NCBI GenBank assembly: GCA_030424845.1
Contig: JAUHWC010000001.1
Location: forward strand, 620,001-684,000
DNA from: Alphaproteobacteria bacterium
GTDB taxonomy: Bacteria; Pseudomonadota; Alphaproteobacteria; Sphingomonadales; Sphingomonadaceae
DNA length: 64,000 nucleotides
Reading direction: 5' to 3'
Shown one piece after another: positions 23,410 through 32,191 of the stretch (position 1 is its first letter; each line of letters starts with the position of its first letter). A model generated the notes under the pieces. It had not been told where the DNA came from. It ran no database searches and worked only from the letters and a program-made list of their open reading frames with translations. The position numbers and the translations under genes are program-made.

Positions 23410-25527
23410 ATGGGCTTTGCCCGTCTTGCCACCATTGTTGTCGCTGCCGCCGGCGCGCTGTCACTCGCCGCCTGTTCCGATGCCACGCCGGGTTTCGGCA
23501 ATATTACCGAAGAACGGCTGCTGGCCGCCGAGAGCGATCCCGACAACTGGCTGTCCCACGGACGAACCTATGCCGAAGACCGCTACAGCCCGCTGGCGGA
23601 TATCAACGCGCAGAACATCGGCGACCTGTCGCTCGCCTTCGCGGTGGAAGTGGACACCAACCGCGGACAGGAAGCCACGCCCATCGTGGTGGACGGGGTG
23701 ATGTATTTCTCCACCGCCTGGTCGAAGGTGATGGCTGTCGATGCCGCAACCGGGGAACTGCTGTGGCGCTATGATCCCGAAGTGGATGGTGCGAAGGGCG
23801 CGGATGCCTGTTGCGATGTCGTCAATCGCGGTGTCGCCGTGTGGGAAGGCAAGGTCTTCGTCGGCACGATCGACGGGCGGCTGGTCGGCCTTGATGCCGA
23901 AACCGGCGAGGAGCTGTGGGACGTTGTCACCGTGGACCAGTCCCAGCCCTATACCATCACCGGCGCGCCGCGCGTGGTGCGCGGCAAGGTCCTTATCGGC
24001 AATTCCGGTGCGGAAATGGGCGTGCGCGGCTATATCTCCGCCTATGACGCGGACAGCGGCGAGCTTGTCTGGCGTTTCTACACCGTGCCCGGCAACCCGG
24101 CAGACGGCCCCGATGGCGCGGCTTCGGATGCCGCTTTCGAACAGTTCGCGGGCGAGACTTGGTTCGGCGATTACTGGGAACTGGGCGGTGGCGGCACCGT
24201 GTGGGATTCGATCGTCTACGATGCCGAATTCGACCAGCTGCTGGTGGGCGTGGGCAACGGCAGCCCGTGGAACCACCGCGTGCGCAGCGATGGCAAGGGC
24301 GACAATTTGTTCCTCTCCTCCATCCTCGCGCTGGATCCCGATACCGGCGCCTACAAGTGGCATTACCAGGTCAATCCCGGCGAGACATGGGACTTCACCG
24401 CCACGCAGCAGATCACGCTGGCCACGCTGGAGATCGACGGAGAGCCGCGAGAGGTCGCCATGCAGGCACCGAAGAACGGGTTCTTCTATGTCATCGACCG
24501 CGAGGACGGGAAACTGATCAGCGCCGAACCTTATGCCCAGCAGAACTGGGCCGAACGGATCGACCTTGAAACGGGCCGCCCGGTGGAAATCCCCGAAGCC
24601 CGCTTTGCCGATGCACCCTATTTCATAACGCCCATGGGTATCGGCGCGCATGCCTGGCACCCGATGAGCTATTCTCCCGATACGGGGCTGGTCTACATCC
24701 CGGTGATGGAAGTGCCCAACGCATATGCCGATGACAGCAATTTCACCCGCCGGATCGGCCGCTGGAATACCGGCGTGTCCTTCCTTGCCCCGCCCGAAGG
24801 TTCGGTGCCGGGCGCAACGCCCGAAGCGCGCCGCGCCTACATTTCGTCCATCACCCATGGCAAGCTGACCGCGTGGGACCCGGTCAGGCAGGAAGCGGCA
24901 TGGGAAATCCGCCGCGACTGGCCGTGGAACGGCGGCACGCTGGCAACCGGCGGCAACCTGGTGTTCCAGGGCCTGCCCGACGGCCGCTTTGTCGCCTATT
25001 CGGCTGACAAGGGCGAGGAACTGTGGAGCTGGCAAGGTGAGCGCGGCATCATGGCCGGGCCCATCACCTATCGCGCGGGTGGCGAACAATATGTCGCGGT
25101 CATGGCCGGCTATGGCGGATCGATGGGCATGGCCACGCAGACGGACTGGATGCGCCGCCCGCCGCCAAACGGCATGTTGCTGGTGTTCAAGATCGGCGGC
25201 ACGGGCACGATCGACCCGCTGCCCCCGCTCGAACCCAAGCCCTACGTGACGAGCGACGAGAGCTTCACGCCCGAACAGGTGGCCGAAGGGCAGGCGCAGT
25301 ATTTCGCGCTGTGCACCATCTGCCACAATGGCCCGGTCAATCCCAACCTGATGAAGAGCCCGGTCGCCACCGATGCCAATGCCTGGGCCGCGGTGGTGAA
25401 TGACGGCATCCTTGCCGATCGCGGGATGATCAGCTTCAGCCCGTGGATCGATGCCCGCCAGGCAGAGGCAGTGCGCGCCTATGTCCTGACCGAAGCTGCC
25501 CGCCGTGCGGCGGAGGAAGGGCAATGA
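23410..25527 (+). CDS. PQQ-dependent alcohol dehydrogenase 1, quinohaemoprotein lipoprotein
   Basis: 705 residues. Lipobox SLAAC lipidates Cys22, so the enzyme hangs in the periplasm. The eight-bladed PQQ propeller shows repeated AxDAxTGELLW/GLDAETGEELW tryptophan-docking motifs. Vicinal Cys134-Cys135 (ADACCDVV) form the ring over PQQ and Asp328 (ETWDFTATQQ) is the expected base. A C-terminal cytochrome c domain carries CTICH (Cys635-His639). This is the type II quinohaemoprotein alcohol dehydrogenase plan, passing electrons to an outside cytochrome. Asp328 is followed by Phe-Thr, not x-Asp, so calcium rather than lanthanide is expected. GGAGGGG precedes the ATG at 23410; an ATG 27 bases earlier lies before that site. 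Its stop overlaps the monooxygenase start. Confidence 0.92.
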   Translation: MGFARLATIVVAAAGALSLAACSDATPGFGNITEERLLAAESDPDNWLSHGRTYAEDRYSPLADINAQNIGDLSLAFAVEVDTNRGQEATPIVVDGVMYFSTAWSKVMAVDAATGELLWRYDPEVDGAKGADACCDVVNRGVAVWEGKVFVGTIDGRLVGLDAETGEELWDVVTVDQSQPYTITGAPRVVRGKVLIGNSGAEMGVRGYISAYDADSGELVWRFYTVPGNPADGPDGAASDAAFEQFAGETWFGDYWELGGGGTVWDSIVYDAEFDQLLVGVGNGSPWNHRVRSDGKGDNLFLSSILALDPDTGAYKWHYQVNPGETWDFTATQQITLATLEIDGEPREVAMQAPKNGFFYVIDREDGKLISAEPYAQQNWAERIDLETGRPVEIPEARFADAPYFITPMGIGAHAWHPMSYSPDTGLVYIPVMEVPNAYADDSNFTRRIGRWNTGVSFLAPPEGSVPGATPEARRAYISSITHGKLTAWDPVRQEAAWEIRRDWPWNGGTLATGGNLVFQGLPDGRFVAYSADKGEELWSWQGERGIMAGPITYRAGGEQYVAVMAGYGGSMGMATQTDWMRRPPPNGMLLVFKIGGTGTIDPLPPLEPKPYVTSDESFTPEQVAEGQAQYFALCTICHNGPVNPNLMKSPVATDANAWAAVVNDGILADRGMISFSPWIDARQAEAVRAYVLTEAARRAAEEGQ

Positions 25528-26777
25528 GCGATGCAACCGATGTCGTGATTGTCGGTGCCGGCCCGGTGGGGATGCTGACCGCCCTCACCCTGGCCCAGGC
25601 CGGGGCGAGCGTTCGGGTCCTCGATCGCGAGGAGCAGATCATCAATTCCCCGCGTGCGGCTGTCTATTTCCCGTCCACCCTGCTGGTGCTGGAGGAGCTG
25701 GGAATCCTGGACGAACTGGATGCAATCGGCTTCCGCAACCGCAACTTCGGCACGCATATTCCCGAATTCGATTATCATTCCGTGGTCGTCACCCAGCCGG
25801 TCGAAGGGATCGCCTATGACTACCAGCTCCACGTCGGCCAGCACGATGTCGCCCGGGTGGCAATGGAGCATGCGCGCATGCTGGGCGTGGAAGTGCTCTT
25901 CGGGCGCGAAGTCCACGGGTTCGAGGAATATGACGACCGCATCGTGGTGATGGCGAGCGGCCCCGAAGGCGAAGAAACCTACGGGGCGAAATGGCTGATC
26001 GGGGCCGATGGCGCGCGCTCCACCGTGCGCAAGCTGGCGGGGATCGAGTTCGAAGGGCACACCTGGCCCGAACGTTTCGTTGCCACCAATGTGAAGTTCC
26101 CCTTCCAGGAACTGGGCTACGAACAGGCCAACTTCGTCTGCGATCCCGTCAACATGGCGGTGATCGCGCAACTGGACACAGACGGGCTGTGGCGCTGCAC
26201 CTACATGGAAGACAGCGCGCTGCCGGTGGAAACCTTCGAGGACCGCATCCACCAGCGTTACGACTGGTTCATGGCTGGCCGCAAGGACTACGAGATCGTC
26301 TCTGCCAGCCCCTACATGCTGCACCAGCGCGCCGGGGAAACTCTGCGCAAGGGCCGCGTGCTGCTGGCCGGCGATGCGGCCCATGCGACCAACCCTTGCG
26401 GCGGGCTGGGCCTGACCTCCGGCCTGTGGACCGGCATCGTGCTGGCCGATGTGCTGGGCGCCGTCCTGCGCGGCGAGGAGGACGAGGAAATCCTCGACCG
26501 TTTCAGCGATGAGCGCCGCCGCATCTTCTGGGAAGTCGTCACCCCGGCAGCCACGGAGAACAAGCGCATGCTCCAGGAACGCGACATGGAGCAGCGCAAG
26601 AAGGACCTTGAACATATCAGGGCGCTGGACACCAATCCGGAAAGCGGCGCCTTGCTGATGCTGTTTGCCTACAAGGTGATCGGCGATGTGCTGCGCGAGG
26701 GATCGCGCTGGGCCGATGCCGATCCGTCCGATCGGGTCGCCATCAACATCAAGGACCGCAAGGGGCAGATCCATTGA
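25524..26777 (+). CDS. FAD-dependent aromatic-type monooxygenase
   Basis: 417 residues, group A flavoprotein hydroxylase. FAD-binding GxGxxG in VVIVGAGPVGMLTALTLAQA at the N-terminus, the mid-chain DG motif in LIGADGARSTVRKL, and the second FAD motif in LLAGDAAHATNPCGGLGLTS. It should use NAD(P)H and O2 to hydroxylate a phenol-like substrate in the cytoplasm. It is shorter than the TfdB/OpdA type (about 550-600), so I do not call it a phenol ipso-hydroxylase, but with hydroquinone dioxygenase 28 kb away a role in making a dihydroxylated ring is plausible (inference). ATGA overlap with the PQQ enzyme, GGAGGAAGG ribosome site; the next gene begins at a TTG overlapping its stop. Confidence 0.88.
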   Translation: MSDATDVVIVGAGPVGMLTALTLAQAGASVRVLDREEQIINSPRAAVYFPSTLLVLEELGILDELDAIGFRNRNFGTHIPEFDYHSVVVTQPVEGIAYDYQLHVGQHDVARVAMEHARMLGVEVLFGREVHGFEEYDDRIVVMASGPEGEETYGAKWLIGADGARSTVRKLAGIEFEGHTWPERFVATNVKFPFQELGYEQANFVCDPVNMAVIAQLDTDGLWRCTYMEDSALPVETFEDRIHQRYDWFMAGRKDYEIVSASPYMLHQRAGETLRKGRVLLAGDAAHATNPCGGLGLTSGLWTGIVLADVLGAVLRGEEDEEILDRFSDERRRIFWEVVTPAATENKRMLQERDMEQRKKDLEHIRALDTNPESGALLMLFAYKVIGDVLREGSRWADADPSDRVAINIKDRKGQIH

Positions 26778-27859
26778 GCAGGTCATATCGACCGCAAGAC
26801 CTGCACGCGGCAGGAAGCGCGAACCCGCTCCGGCTGGCTGCGCAGGGTTTCTTCTGGACCGGCGGCGAGCTGGTAGACCATCCCGCGGCGGGCAAGGCCA
26901 CGCGCGGGCAGCAATATGTCGAATACTGGATCCCGCAGGACCTGAAGCACGACCTGCCCATCGTGATGATCCACGGCGGCGGCGGGCAAGGAACCGATTT
27001 CCTGGGCACGGCAGACGGGCGCGAAGGCTGGGTCCACTGGTTCGTGCGCGCCGGATGGGCGGTCTATGTGGTGGATCGCCCGCAGCATGGCCGCAGCCCC
27101 TTCAACCCCGAATTCCAGGGCCCGATGGCAGCCCCCGGCCCCACGGTCTTCCTCGAGCGGCTGTTCACCCGCCCCGCCGATTTCGATGACAACTATCCGC
27201 AGGCGAAACTGCACACGCAATGGCCCGGCACCGGGCAGATGGACGATCCCACCTTCCTGTCCTTCCTCGCGGGAACCGGCCCGACATTGGCGGACCACGT
27301 CACCGCGCAAACCGATGCACAGCGCGCGGGCGCGCAGTTGCTGGACAGGATCGGCCCGGCCATCGTGCTGACCCATTCCGCCGGCGGACCGCCCGGCTGG
27401 CTGATCGCCGATGCCCGGCCGGATCTGGTGCGGGCGATTGTCGCCGTCGAACCGCTCGGCCCGCCGTTCGAAGCCATCAGCGGACAGCTGCCCTTCGGCA
27501 TCACCCATGCGCCGCTGACCTATGAGCCGGCGCTCGCGCAAGGCGATCAGCTGGCCTCGCAAGACATGCCTTCACCCGGCGAAGGGCTGGTCCCCTACAA
27601 GATCCAGGCCGAACCGGCGCGGCAATTGCCCAACCTTGCGCGCATGCCGATCGTGATCGTGACCGCCGAGGCGAGCTGGATGGCAGCGGATAACCATGCG
27701 ATCGTGCATTTCCTGCGCCAGGCGGGATGCAGCGTGGACCATGTGCGGCTGGAAGATCGCGGCGTGCACGGCAACGGCCATGCGATGCAGCTGGAACGCA
27801 ACAGCGACGAGGTCGCATCGGTCATTGCCGGCTGGCTGGGAGACACCGGGTTCAATTGA
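26774..27859 (+). CDS. Alpha/beta hydrolase
   Basis: 361 residues, no signal peptide, so cytoplasmic. Alpha/beta-hydrolase marks: LPIVMIHGGGGQGTDFLGTA (oxyanion region), GWAVYVVDRPQHGRSP, nucleophile elbow VLTHSAGGPPGW (the Ser), and a C-terminal DRGVHGNGHAMQLERNS that offers the His. An esterase or C-C hydrolase on an oxidised product of the operon is likely, substrate unknown. It starts at a TTG whose last bases are the stop of the monooxygenase (TTGA), so it depends on re-initiation. Third and last gene of the PQQ-dehydrogenase-1 operon. Confidence 0.82.
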   Translation: MSRSYRPQDLHAAGSANPLRLAAQGFFWTGGELVDHPAAGKATRGQQYVEYWIPQDLKHDLPIVMIHGGGGQGTDFLGTADGREGWVHWFVRAGWAVYVVDRPQHGRSPFNPEFQGPMAAPGPTVFLERLFTRPADFDDNYPQAKLHTQWPGTGQMDDPTFLSFLAGTGPTLADHVTAQTDAQRAGAQLLDRIGPAIVLTHSAGGPPGWLIADARPDLVRAIVAVEPLGPPFEAISGQLPFGITHAPLTYEPALAQGDQLASQDMPSPGEGLVPYKIQAEPARQLPNLARMPIVIVTAEASWMAADNHAIVHFLRQAGCSVDHVRLEDRGVHGNGHAMQLERNSDEVASVIAGWLGDTGFN

Positions 27860-27862
27860 TTA

Positions 27863-27884
27863 CAATGGATAATCATTAGCATTG
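27863..27884. promoter_or_regulatory. AT-rich dyad before PQQ-dehydrogenase 2
   Basis: CAATG (27863-27867) and CATTG (27880-27884) frame an AT-rich centre GATAATCATTAG, standing 50 bases before the chosen start of the second PQQ enzyme. The centre resembles half of a Fur box (GATAATCATTATC). A binding site is possible; the evidence is weak. Confidence 0.3.
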
Positions 27885-27933
27885 AAAATAGTCATGCGGT
27901 ATGACCGGGGCGAATCTGATGGGAAGGATGAGG

Positions 27934-29895
27934 ATGCGCAAGGTTCTGGCAGCGGCCCTGGCCGCCAGCATGCTGGCAACACCCCTCGCCGTGCAGGGCG
28001 AAGACAACAACGGCGCGATGGTGCCGGAAGACGGTGACTGGCCGCTGTACGCCCGCGATCACGGCGGGCAGCGGTTTGCCCCCCTGGCGGATATCAACCG
28101 CGATAATGTGGACCGGCTGGAGCATGCCTGGACCTATCGCCTGCGCCCCAACGGCGGCGGCAGCATCCTGGCCGGCACCGTCCCGGTGGTGGTCGATGGC
28201 GTGATGTACCTGCCGCTGGGCGATGCCGTGGTCGCGCTGGAGGCGCATACCGGGCGCGAGATCTGGCGGCACGCCGTCGAAGGTGCGACCATTCGCCGTT
28301 CGGTGACATACTGGCCTGGCGATGGCGAACTGCCTGCCCGCCTGTTCTATTCCAAGGGCAATTCGCTGGTTGCCATCAATGCTGCCGACGGTTCGCTGGC
28401 AACGGGGTTCGGCGACGGGGGCGAGATGGCCTTTGACGGCACGGGCTATGCCTATCCGCCCAGCATCTTCCGCAATGTCCTGGTGATCGGCGCGCTTACG
28501 CCGGAGATACCCGAAGGCCCCAACGGAAACTCGCGCGGCTTCGATGCCCGTACCGGCGAGAAGCTGTGGGAATTCAACGTCATTCCCCAGCCGGGCGAAG
28601 TCGGCCATGAAACCTGGCTCGACGATGGCTGGAAGGACCGCCCCGGCGCGAACATGTGGGTGTGGTACACCACCGCCGATGTCGAGACCGGGATGATCTT
28701 CATGACCCTGGGCAGCCCCGGCCCCAACTACTGGGGTGGCGACAGGCCGGGCGATAACCTGTTCGGCAATTCGGTTGTCGCGGTGGATGCGGAAACAGGC
28801 GAATACCGCTGGCATTTCCAGACAATCCACCATGATCTGTGGGACTGGGACCTGCCCGCCCCGCCCGTGCTGGTGGATGTGGAAGTCAATGGCGAGACCA
28901 TTCCCGCCCTGGCCGAAACCGGAAAGCCGGGCCTGATGTATATCCTCGACCGCCGCACCGGCCAACCGGTGCACGGCGTGAACGAGCACTTGGTCGCCGC
29001 GGCGGACGTGCCGGGCGAATGGTATTCCCCCACCCAGCCGATCCCGGTGAAGCCCGAACCGCTGAGCCGCATGTGGTGGGACCCGACCGACGTGGTGACA
29101 GAAGAGGATACCAACGCCGAACATGTCGCCGCATGCAGCGCCCTGCTCGACAGCTATGGCGGCACCTTCTTCAACTCCGGTCCCTTTACCCCGTTCTTCC
29201 TCCATGAAGAGGGCGATCCGCCGCGCGCCTCGATCAACCTGCCCCACAATGGCGGGTCCAACTGGGGCGGCAGCGCGGTCGATCCGAACACCGGCTATAT
29301 CTACGTCAACACCTCCGAAAGCGGCTCCATCGGCTGGATCGAAGCGCGCGATCCCGATGGCGATTACGGGCGGGGAACATCGGGTTCCAACCAGCCCTAT
29401 GACCGTGGCAGCCTGTCTGGCCCCGGTGCCTATTCCAGCTTCTCGGCGAGTTTCGAGGCCGATGACGGCACCCGCGTGACGCTGCCCTGCATCCGCCCGC
29501 CCTGGGGCCGCCTGGTGGCGGTGGATGGCAATACCGGCGAAATCGCCTGGGCCACCAAGCTTGGCACCACGCCCGAACTGGGGCCGGACAAGGCGGATAC
29601 CGGGGCCAACAACACCTTCGGCGGGCCGATGGTGACCGCTGGTGGCCTGGTGTTCATCGGTGCGACCAGTGACGGCATCTTCCGTGCCTTCGATGCCCGG
29701 ACCGGCGAACTGGTGTGGAGCGAGCAGCTGGACTATCCGGCGATGACCATCCCGATGAGCTATCGCGGCGCGGACGGCAGGCAGTATATTGCCGTGTTCG
29801 CGACCGGATCCGCATTCGGCCCGCCCATTCGCGGAGAGGATGGCAGGCCGGCCAACAATGAATCGCTCATCACCTGGGCGCTGCCGGAACAGTGA
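27934..29895 (+). CDS. PQQ-dependent dehydrogenase 2 (glucose/quinate dehydrogenase-like)
   Basis: 653 residues. A signal peptide MRKVLAAALAASMLATPLAV exports it to the periplasm; there is no haem motif, so an outside acceptor is needed. Propeller blades are visible (GVMYLPLGDAVVALEAHTGR, SRGFDARTGEKLWEFNV, GDRPGDNLFGNSVVAVDAET). HHDLWDWDLPAPP (Asp304, with Asp306 two on) is the active-site motif of the membrane glucose/quinate dehydrogenase branch, but without its N-terminal membrane helices. I chose the ATG at 27934, as AAGG lies 6 bases upstream; ATGs at 27901, 27919 and 27928 are in frame. A VOC lipoprotein gene follows after 8 bases. Confidence 0.88.
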   Translation: MRKVLAAALAASMLATPLAVQGEDNNGAMVPEDGDWPLYARDHGGQRFAPLADINRDNVDRLEHAWTYRLRPNGGGSILAGTVPVVVDGVMYLPLGDAVVALEAHTGREIWRHAVEGATIRRSVTYWPGDGELPARLFYSKGNSLVAINAADGSLATGFGDGGEMAFDGTGYAYPPSIFRNVLVIGALTPEIPEGPNGNSRGFDARTGEKLWEFNVIPQPGEVGHETWLDDGWKDRPGANMWVWYTTADVETGMIFMTLGSPGPNYWGGDRPGDNLFGNSVVAVDAETGEYRWHFQTIHHDLWDWDLPAPPVLVDVEVNGETIPALAETGKPGLMYILDRRTGQPVHGVNEHLVAAADVPGEWYSPTQPIPVKPEPLSRMWWDPTDVVTEEDTNAEHVAACSALLDSYGGTFFNSGPFTPFFLHEEGDPPRASINLPHNGGSNWGGSAVDPNTGYIYVNTSESGSIGWIEARDPDGDYGRGTSGSNQPYDRGSLSGPGAYSSFSASFEADDGTRVTLPCIRPPWGRLVAVDGNTGEIAWATKLGTTPELGPDKADTGANNTFGGPMVTAGGLVFIGATSDGIFRAFDARTGELVWSEQLDYPAMTIPMSYRGADGRQYIAVFATGSAFGPPIRGEDGRPANNESLITWALPEQ

Positions 29896-29903
29896 GAGGA
29901 CAT

Positions 29904-30893
29904 ATGACCAGATCGATCAAACCCGCACTCCCCGTGGCCGTGGCCGCCGCGCTGCTGGCAGCCTGCACCGCGCAGGACGGGCAGATGCGCACGCCCGAAG
30001 GCGCGCTGCTGGATACCAGTCCGGACCTGGCCTATGCGCCCGGAGACCTGAGCGAGGAACAGCTCAACGGCAACGCCCGGCACCTCTTCCGGCAGGAATC
30101 GATGAATGTCTTCCGTCGCTTTCCGCGCGACATGACCGAAGAAATGGTCCGCTTCTATGTCGATGCGCTGGCACTGCGTTCGCTCAATCCGATCCAGCTC
30201 ACCAGTACCCAGCAGATGATCCTGACGGGCGTCGGCACGGGCCAGGTCAAGCTGTCGGCCGGGCAGCAGGGCAACCGTAGCTACGACCTTTCGGGCGGCG
30301 CCAAGGGTGGCACCGGCATCCGCTTCCTGCGTTTCACCTATCCCGACGAGGACGTCGTGAGGCAGCGTTTTGCAGATGCCGGGTTCGACCTTCCCGAATT
30401 CCAGACCGTGCTGCGCATCCACAAGGGTGCCGTGGTGACCGATCCGGCAGGGCTGGTGATCCAGATCATCATCAACCCGACTGCCTCTGACCATTCCGAC
30501 GATGGCATCGGCATTGGCGTGGCCACGGCCAACCTTGCCGAAAGCCGGGCTTTCTACCGCGATTTCGTGGGCCTGGATGAAGGGCTGGCTCCGCCCGACA
30601 GGCTGCTGGACATCGAACCCTGGACATACAGGCACGGTGAAACCACCATCTTGCTCTACGAAGTGGCAGCGGGCCTCCCTGCCGATACAGGCAGTTCCGG
30701 CATCCAGTATGTGGTGGCAGACGCACCTTATGTGGCGGCCATGGCCGAACATCGCGACGTGACGGTGGAAACGCCGCTCAACCGACTTGCCGGTTTCGAT
30801 CTCACCACGGTGTGGCTCAACGATCCCAACGGCGTGACCAACTATTTCGCCCAGGTCGGCCCCAACAGCCGGACGGCGCGCGGCGAGGACTGA
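29904..30893 (+). CDS. Exported lipoprotein with tandem VOC (glyoxalase-like) domains
   Basis: 329 residues. Lipobox LLAAC lipidates Cys21, placing the protein in the periplasm. The C-terminal domain (residues about 195-320) begins IGIGVATANLAESRAFYRDF VGLDEG-like and ends with LNDPNGVTNYFAQV, the pattern of vicinal-oxygen-chelate folds; the middle (EEMVRFYVDALALRSLNPIQ, LRFTYPDEDVVRQRFADAGF) looks like a first, more diverged domain. VOC proteins isomerise, open or bind small substrates using a metal; obvious His/Glu ligands are few here, so it may only bind. Exported VOC proteins are uncommon. Encoded directly behind PQQ-dehydrogenase 2, so it may handle its product. GAGAGGA precedes the ATG. 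Confidence 0.78.
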   Translation: MTRSIKPALPVAVAAALLAACTAQDGQMRTPEGALLDTSPDLAYAPGDLSEEQLNGNARHLFRQESMNVFRRFPRDMTEEMVRFYVDALALRSLNPIQLTSTQQMILTGVGTGQVKLSAGQQGNRSYDLSGGAKGGTGIRFLRFTYPDEDVVRQRFADAGFDLPEFQTVLRIHKGAVVTDPAGLVIQIIINPTASDHSDDGIGIGVATANLAESRAFYRDFVGLDEGLAPPDRLLDIEPWTYRHGETTILLYEVAAGLPADTGSSGIQYVVADAPYVAAMAEHRDVTVETPLNRLAGFDLTTVWLNDPNGVTNYFAQVGPNSRTARGED

Positions 30894-30931
30894 CCGCGGC
30901 GAGAACTGGCCGGGCGATCTGCTGCGGACAC

Positions 30932-30959
30932 AAAAAAGGGGCTCCGCAATGGAGCCCCT
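30932..30959 (-). terminator. Intrinsic terminator of the cytochrome c gene
   Basis: AGGGGCTCC-gcaat-GGAGCCCCT (30937-30959) forms a 9-bp stem; on the minus strand it is followed by TTTTTT (30937-30932), 29 bases beyond the cytochrome stop. It may also stop the opposing VOC transcript. Confidence 0.85.
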
Positions 30960-30988
30960 CTTGCTGTCCGGTGAAGTCCCGGCTGTGC

Positions 30989-31393
30989 TTACTTCTTCAC
31001 TTCCATGATGTATGCAGACAGCAGGTCGATCTCTTCATCGGTCATCTGCCCACCGAAGCCCGGCATCGCGCCCTGGCCGTTGGTGATCCGCGCCACCACG
31101 AAAGCCTTGTCCATCGCATCATTGCCGTCAAGCGAAGGACCGATGTGGCCGTGGCCGTTGGCATCGGCCAGAACGTGGCACGCGCTGCAGGACCAGGAAC
31201 CGAACAGGTTGCGGGCTTCCTCGGTCTGCTCCGGCGTCAGGGCGGCTTCGGCCGCTTCTTCCTCGACCACCTGCTGGGTGGGGTCGACAGGCGTTGCAAA
31301 AGCGCCGACCATCGGCACGGCCAGTGCAGCCGCGCCCAGGGCAGCAAGCCCGCTCTTGATCCACTTGCCGGTGTTTGCCGTGTTTCCAGCCAT
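30989..31393 (-). CDS. Small periplasmic cytochrome c
   Basis: 134 residues. One N-terminal hydrophobic segment (GLAALGAAALAVPMVGAFA) is a signal or an uncleaved anchor. A class I cytochrome domain follows: CSACH (Cys69, Cys72, His73) binds haem and the Met in QGAMPGFGGQMTDEEIDLLS is the likely sixth ligand. The stretch between is acidic (VVEEEAAEAALTPEQTEEAR). It is the natural electron acceptor for PQQ enzymes that lack a haem domain (2, 3 and 5 in this island), an inference from context. Transcribed against the flow of the island, from a 232-base gap shared with a second cytochrome-like gene. Confidence 0.9.
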   Translation of the reverse strand: MAGNTANTGKWIKSGLAALGAAALAVPMVGAFATPVDPTQQVVEEEAAEAALTPEQTEEARNLFGSWSCSACHVLADANGHGHIGPSLDGNDAMDKAFVVARITNGQGAMPGFGGQMTDEEIDLLSAYIMEVKK

Positions 31394-31447
31394 TTCCTGT
31401 TTCTACCTTTCCTGATCCAGTGTCCGGGCGTCTCGAATTGCGGCCCT

Positions 31448-31544
31448 AGTCAACAAACGTGATACAAGAGTCAACATTTACCGCAGATTTATGCGTGGTT
31501 CGCTTGCCCTAAATTTTCGGACATTGTCAATTATAGATTGTCAA
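31448..31544. promoter_or_regulatory. Divergent promoter region with repeated GTCAA boxes
   Basis: The 232-base gap between the two cytochrome genes holds AGTCAACA twice (31448-31455, 31469-31476; 21 bases apart) and ATTGTCAA twice (31523-31530, 31537-31544; 14 apart). On the minus strand the first pair reads TTGACT, a -35-like hexamer. These may be sites for a shared regulator; nothing else is evident in the gap. Confidence 0.35.
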
Positions 31545-31625
31545 CCACATGTCAGTTGGCGCAACTATCAGCTGCCTGCTAGGACTGGGATACCAGTCTT
31601 CACCAGACTCGAAAGGCCAAGATCG

Positions 31626-32186
31626 ATGACTACCCGTTTGCGCCAGATGGCGATCCTGCTTCCCGCCCTCGCGATTGCGGCCTGCGGGGAAGAACAGCAG
31701 GTGGAACTGCCCTATGGCACCGCCCAGCAATTCATGGCCAGTGAAGTGCAGCCTACCGCCGAAGTCTACTGGAATGCCGTGGGCGCGGTCAGCGAACTGG
31801 TCGACGGGGAACCGGTTTTCCGCGAATTCGAGCCGGAAACGGACGAGGAGTGGGAACAGGTGCGCCTGGCTGCGGTGAAGCTGCGCGAATATGGCGAAGT
31901 CCTCGCCACTCCCGCCTATGCCGACGGGCGCGGGGATGACTGGCTGGATTTCGCGCAAGGCATGCAGGATGTTGCCGACCTGGCCGAGCAAGCCGCGGTG
32001 GACCGCAGCACCGAGGCGGTGTTCGAGGTCGGAGGCACGATCTACGCCGTCTGCACCGCCTGCCACCAGGTCTACCCGCCCGCAGACCTTCCCGAAGGCA
32101 TGACCGTGGACGACATGGCAGCGGACAGCAATCGGCCTTCTGCCGATGAAAGCCTCGAAGACTACCTGGATGAAGGCAGCGAATAA
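31626..32186 (+). CDS. Cytochrome c-like lipoprotein with C-terminal haem motif
   Basis: 186 residues. Lipobox AIAAC lipidates Cys20. The rest is mainly helical and strongly acidic, with the haem motif YAVCTACHQVYPP (Cys143, Cys146, His147) near the C-terminus. A helical protein with CxxCH at the end is the plan of class II cytochromes (c' / c556), though the acidic tail after the motif is longer than usual. It probably shuttles electrons in the periplasm; a sensor role for NO or CO as in cytochrome c' is the alternative. It leads a short operon with a HupE/UreJ-like membrane protein (5 bases on) and an anchored protein. Confidence 0.75.
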   Translation: MTTRLRQMAILLPALAIAACGEEQQVELPYGTAQQFMASEVQPTAEVYWNAVGAVSELVDGEPVFREFEPETDEEWEQVRLAAVKLREYGEVLATPAYADGRGDDWLDFAQGMQDVADLAEQAAVDRSTEAVFEVGGTIYAVCTACHQVYPPADLPEGMTVDDMAADSNRPSADESLEDYLDEGSE

Positions 32187-32191
32187 GGCTC

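Noticed and set aside
23461-25536. 691-codon minus-strand frame opposite PQQ-dehydrogenase 1 (similar ones lie opposite the other PQQ genes)
   Set aside because: Stop-poor antisense frames are expected in GC-rich coding DNA; no recognisable domain.
25524-26777. Calling the monooxygenase an alkylphenol ipso-hydroxylase (OpdA type)
   Set aside because: It is about 150 residues shorter than that class and lacks the C-terminal thioredoxin-like domain.
27866-27879. Fur box before PQQ-dehydrogenase 2
   Set aside because: About 12 of 13 bases match one half of the Fur consensus, but the other half is displaced by a base. Kept only as a weak dyad.
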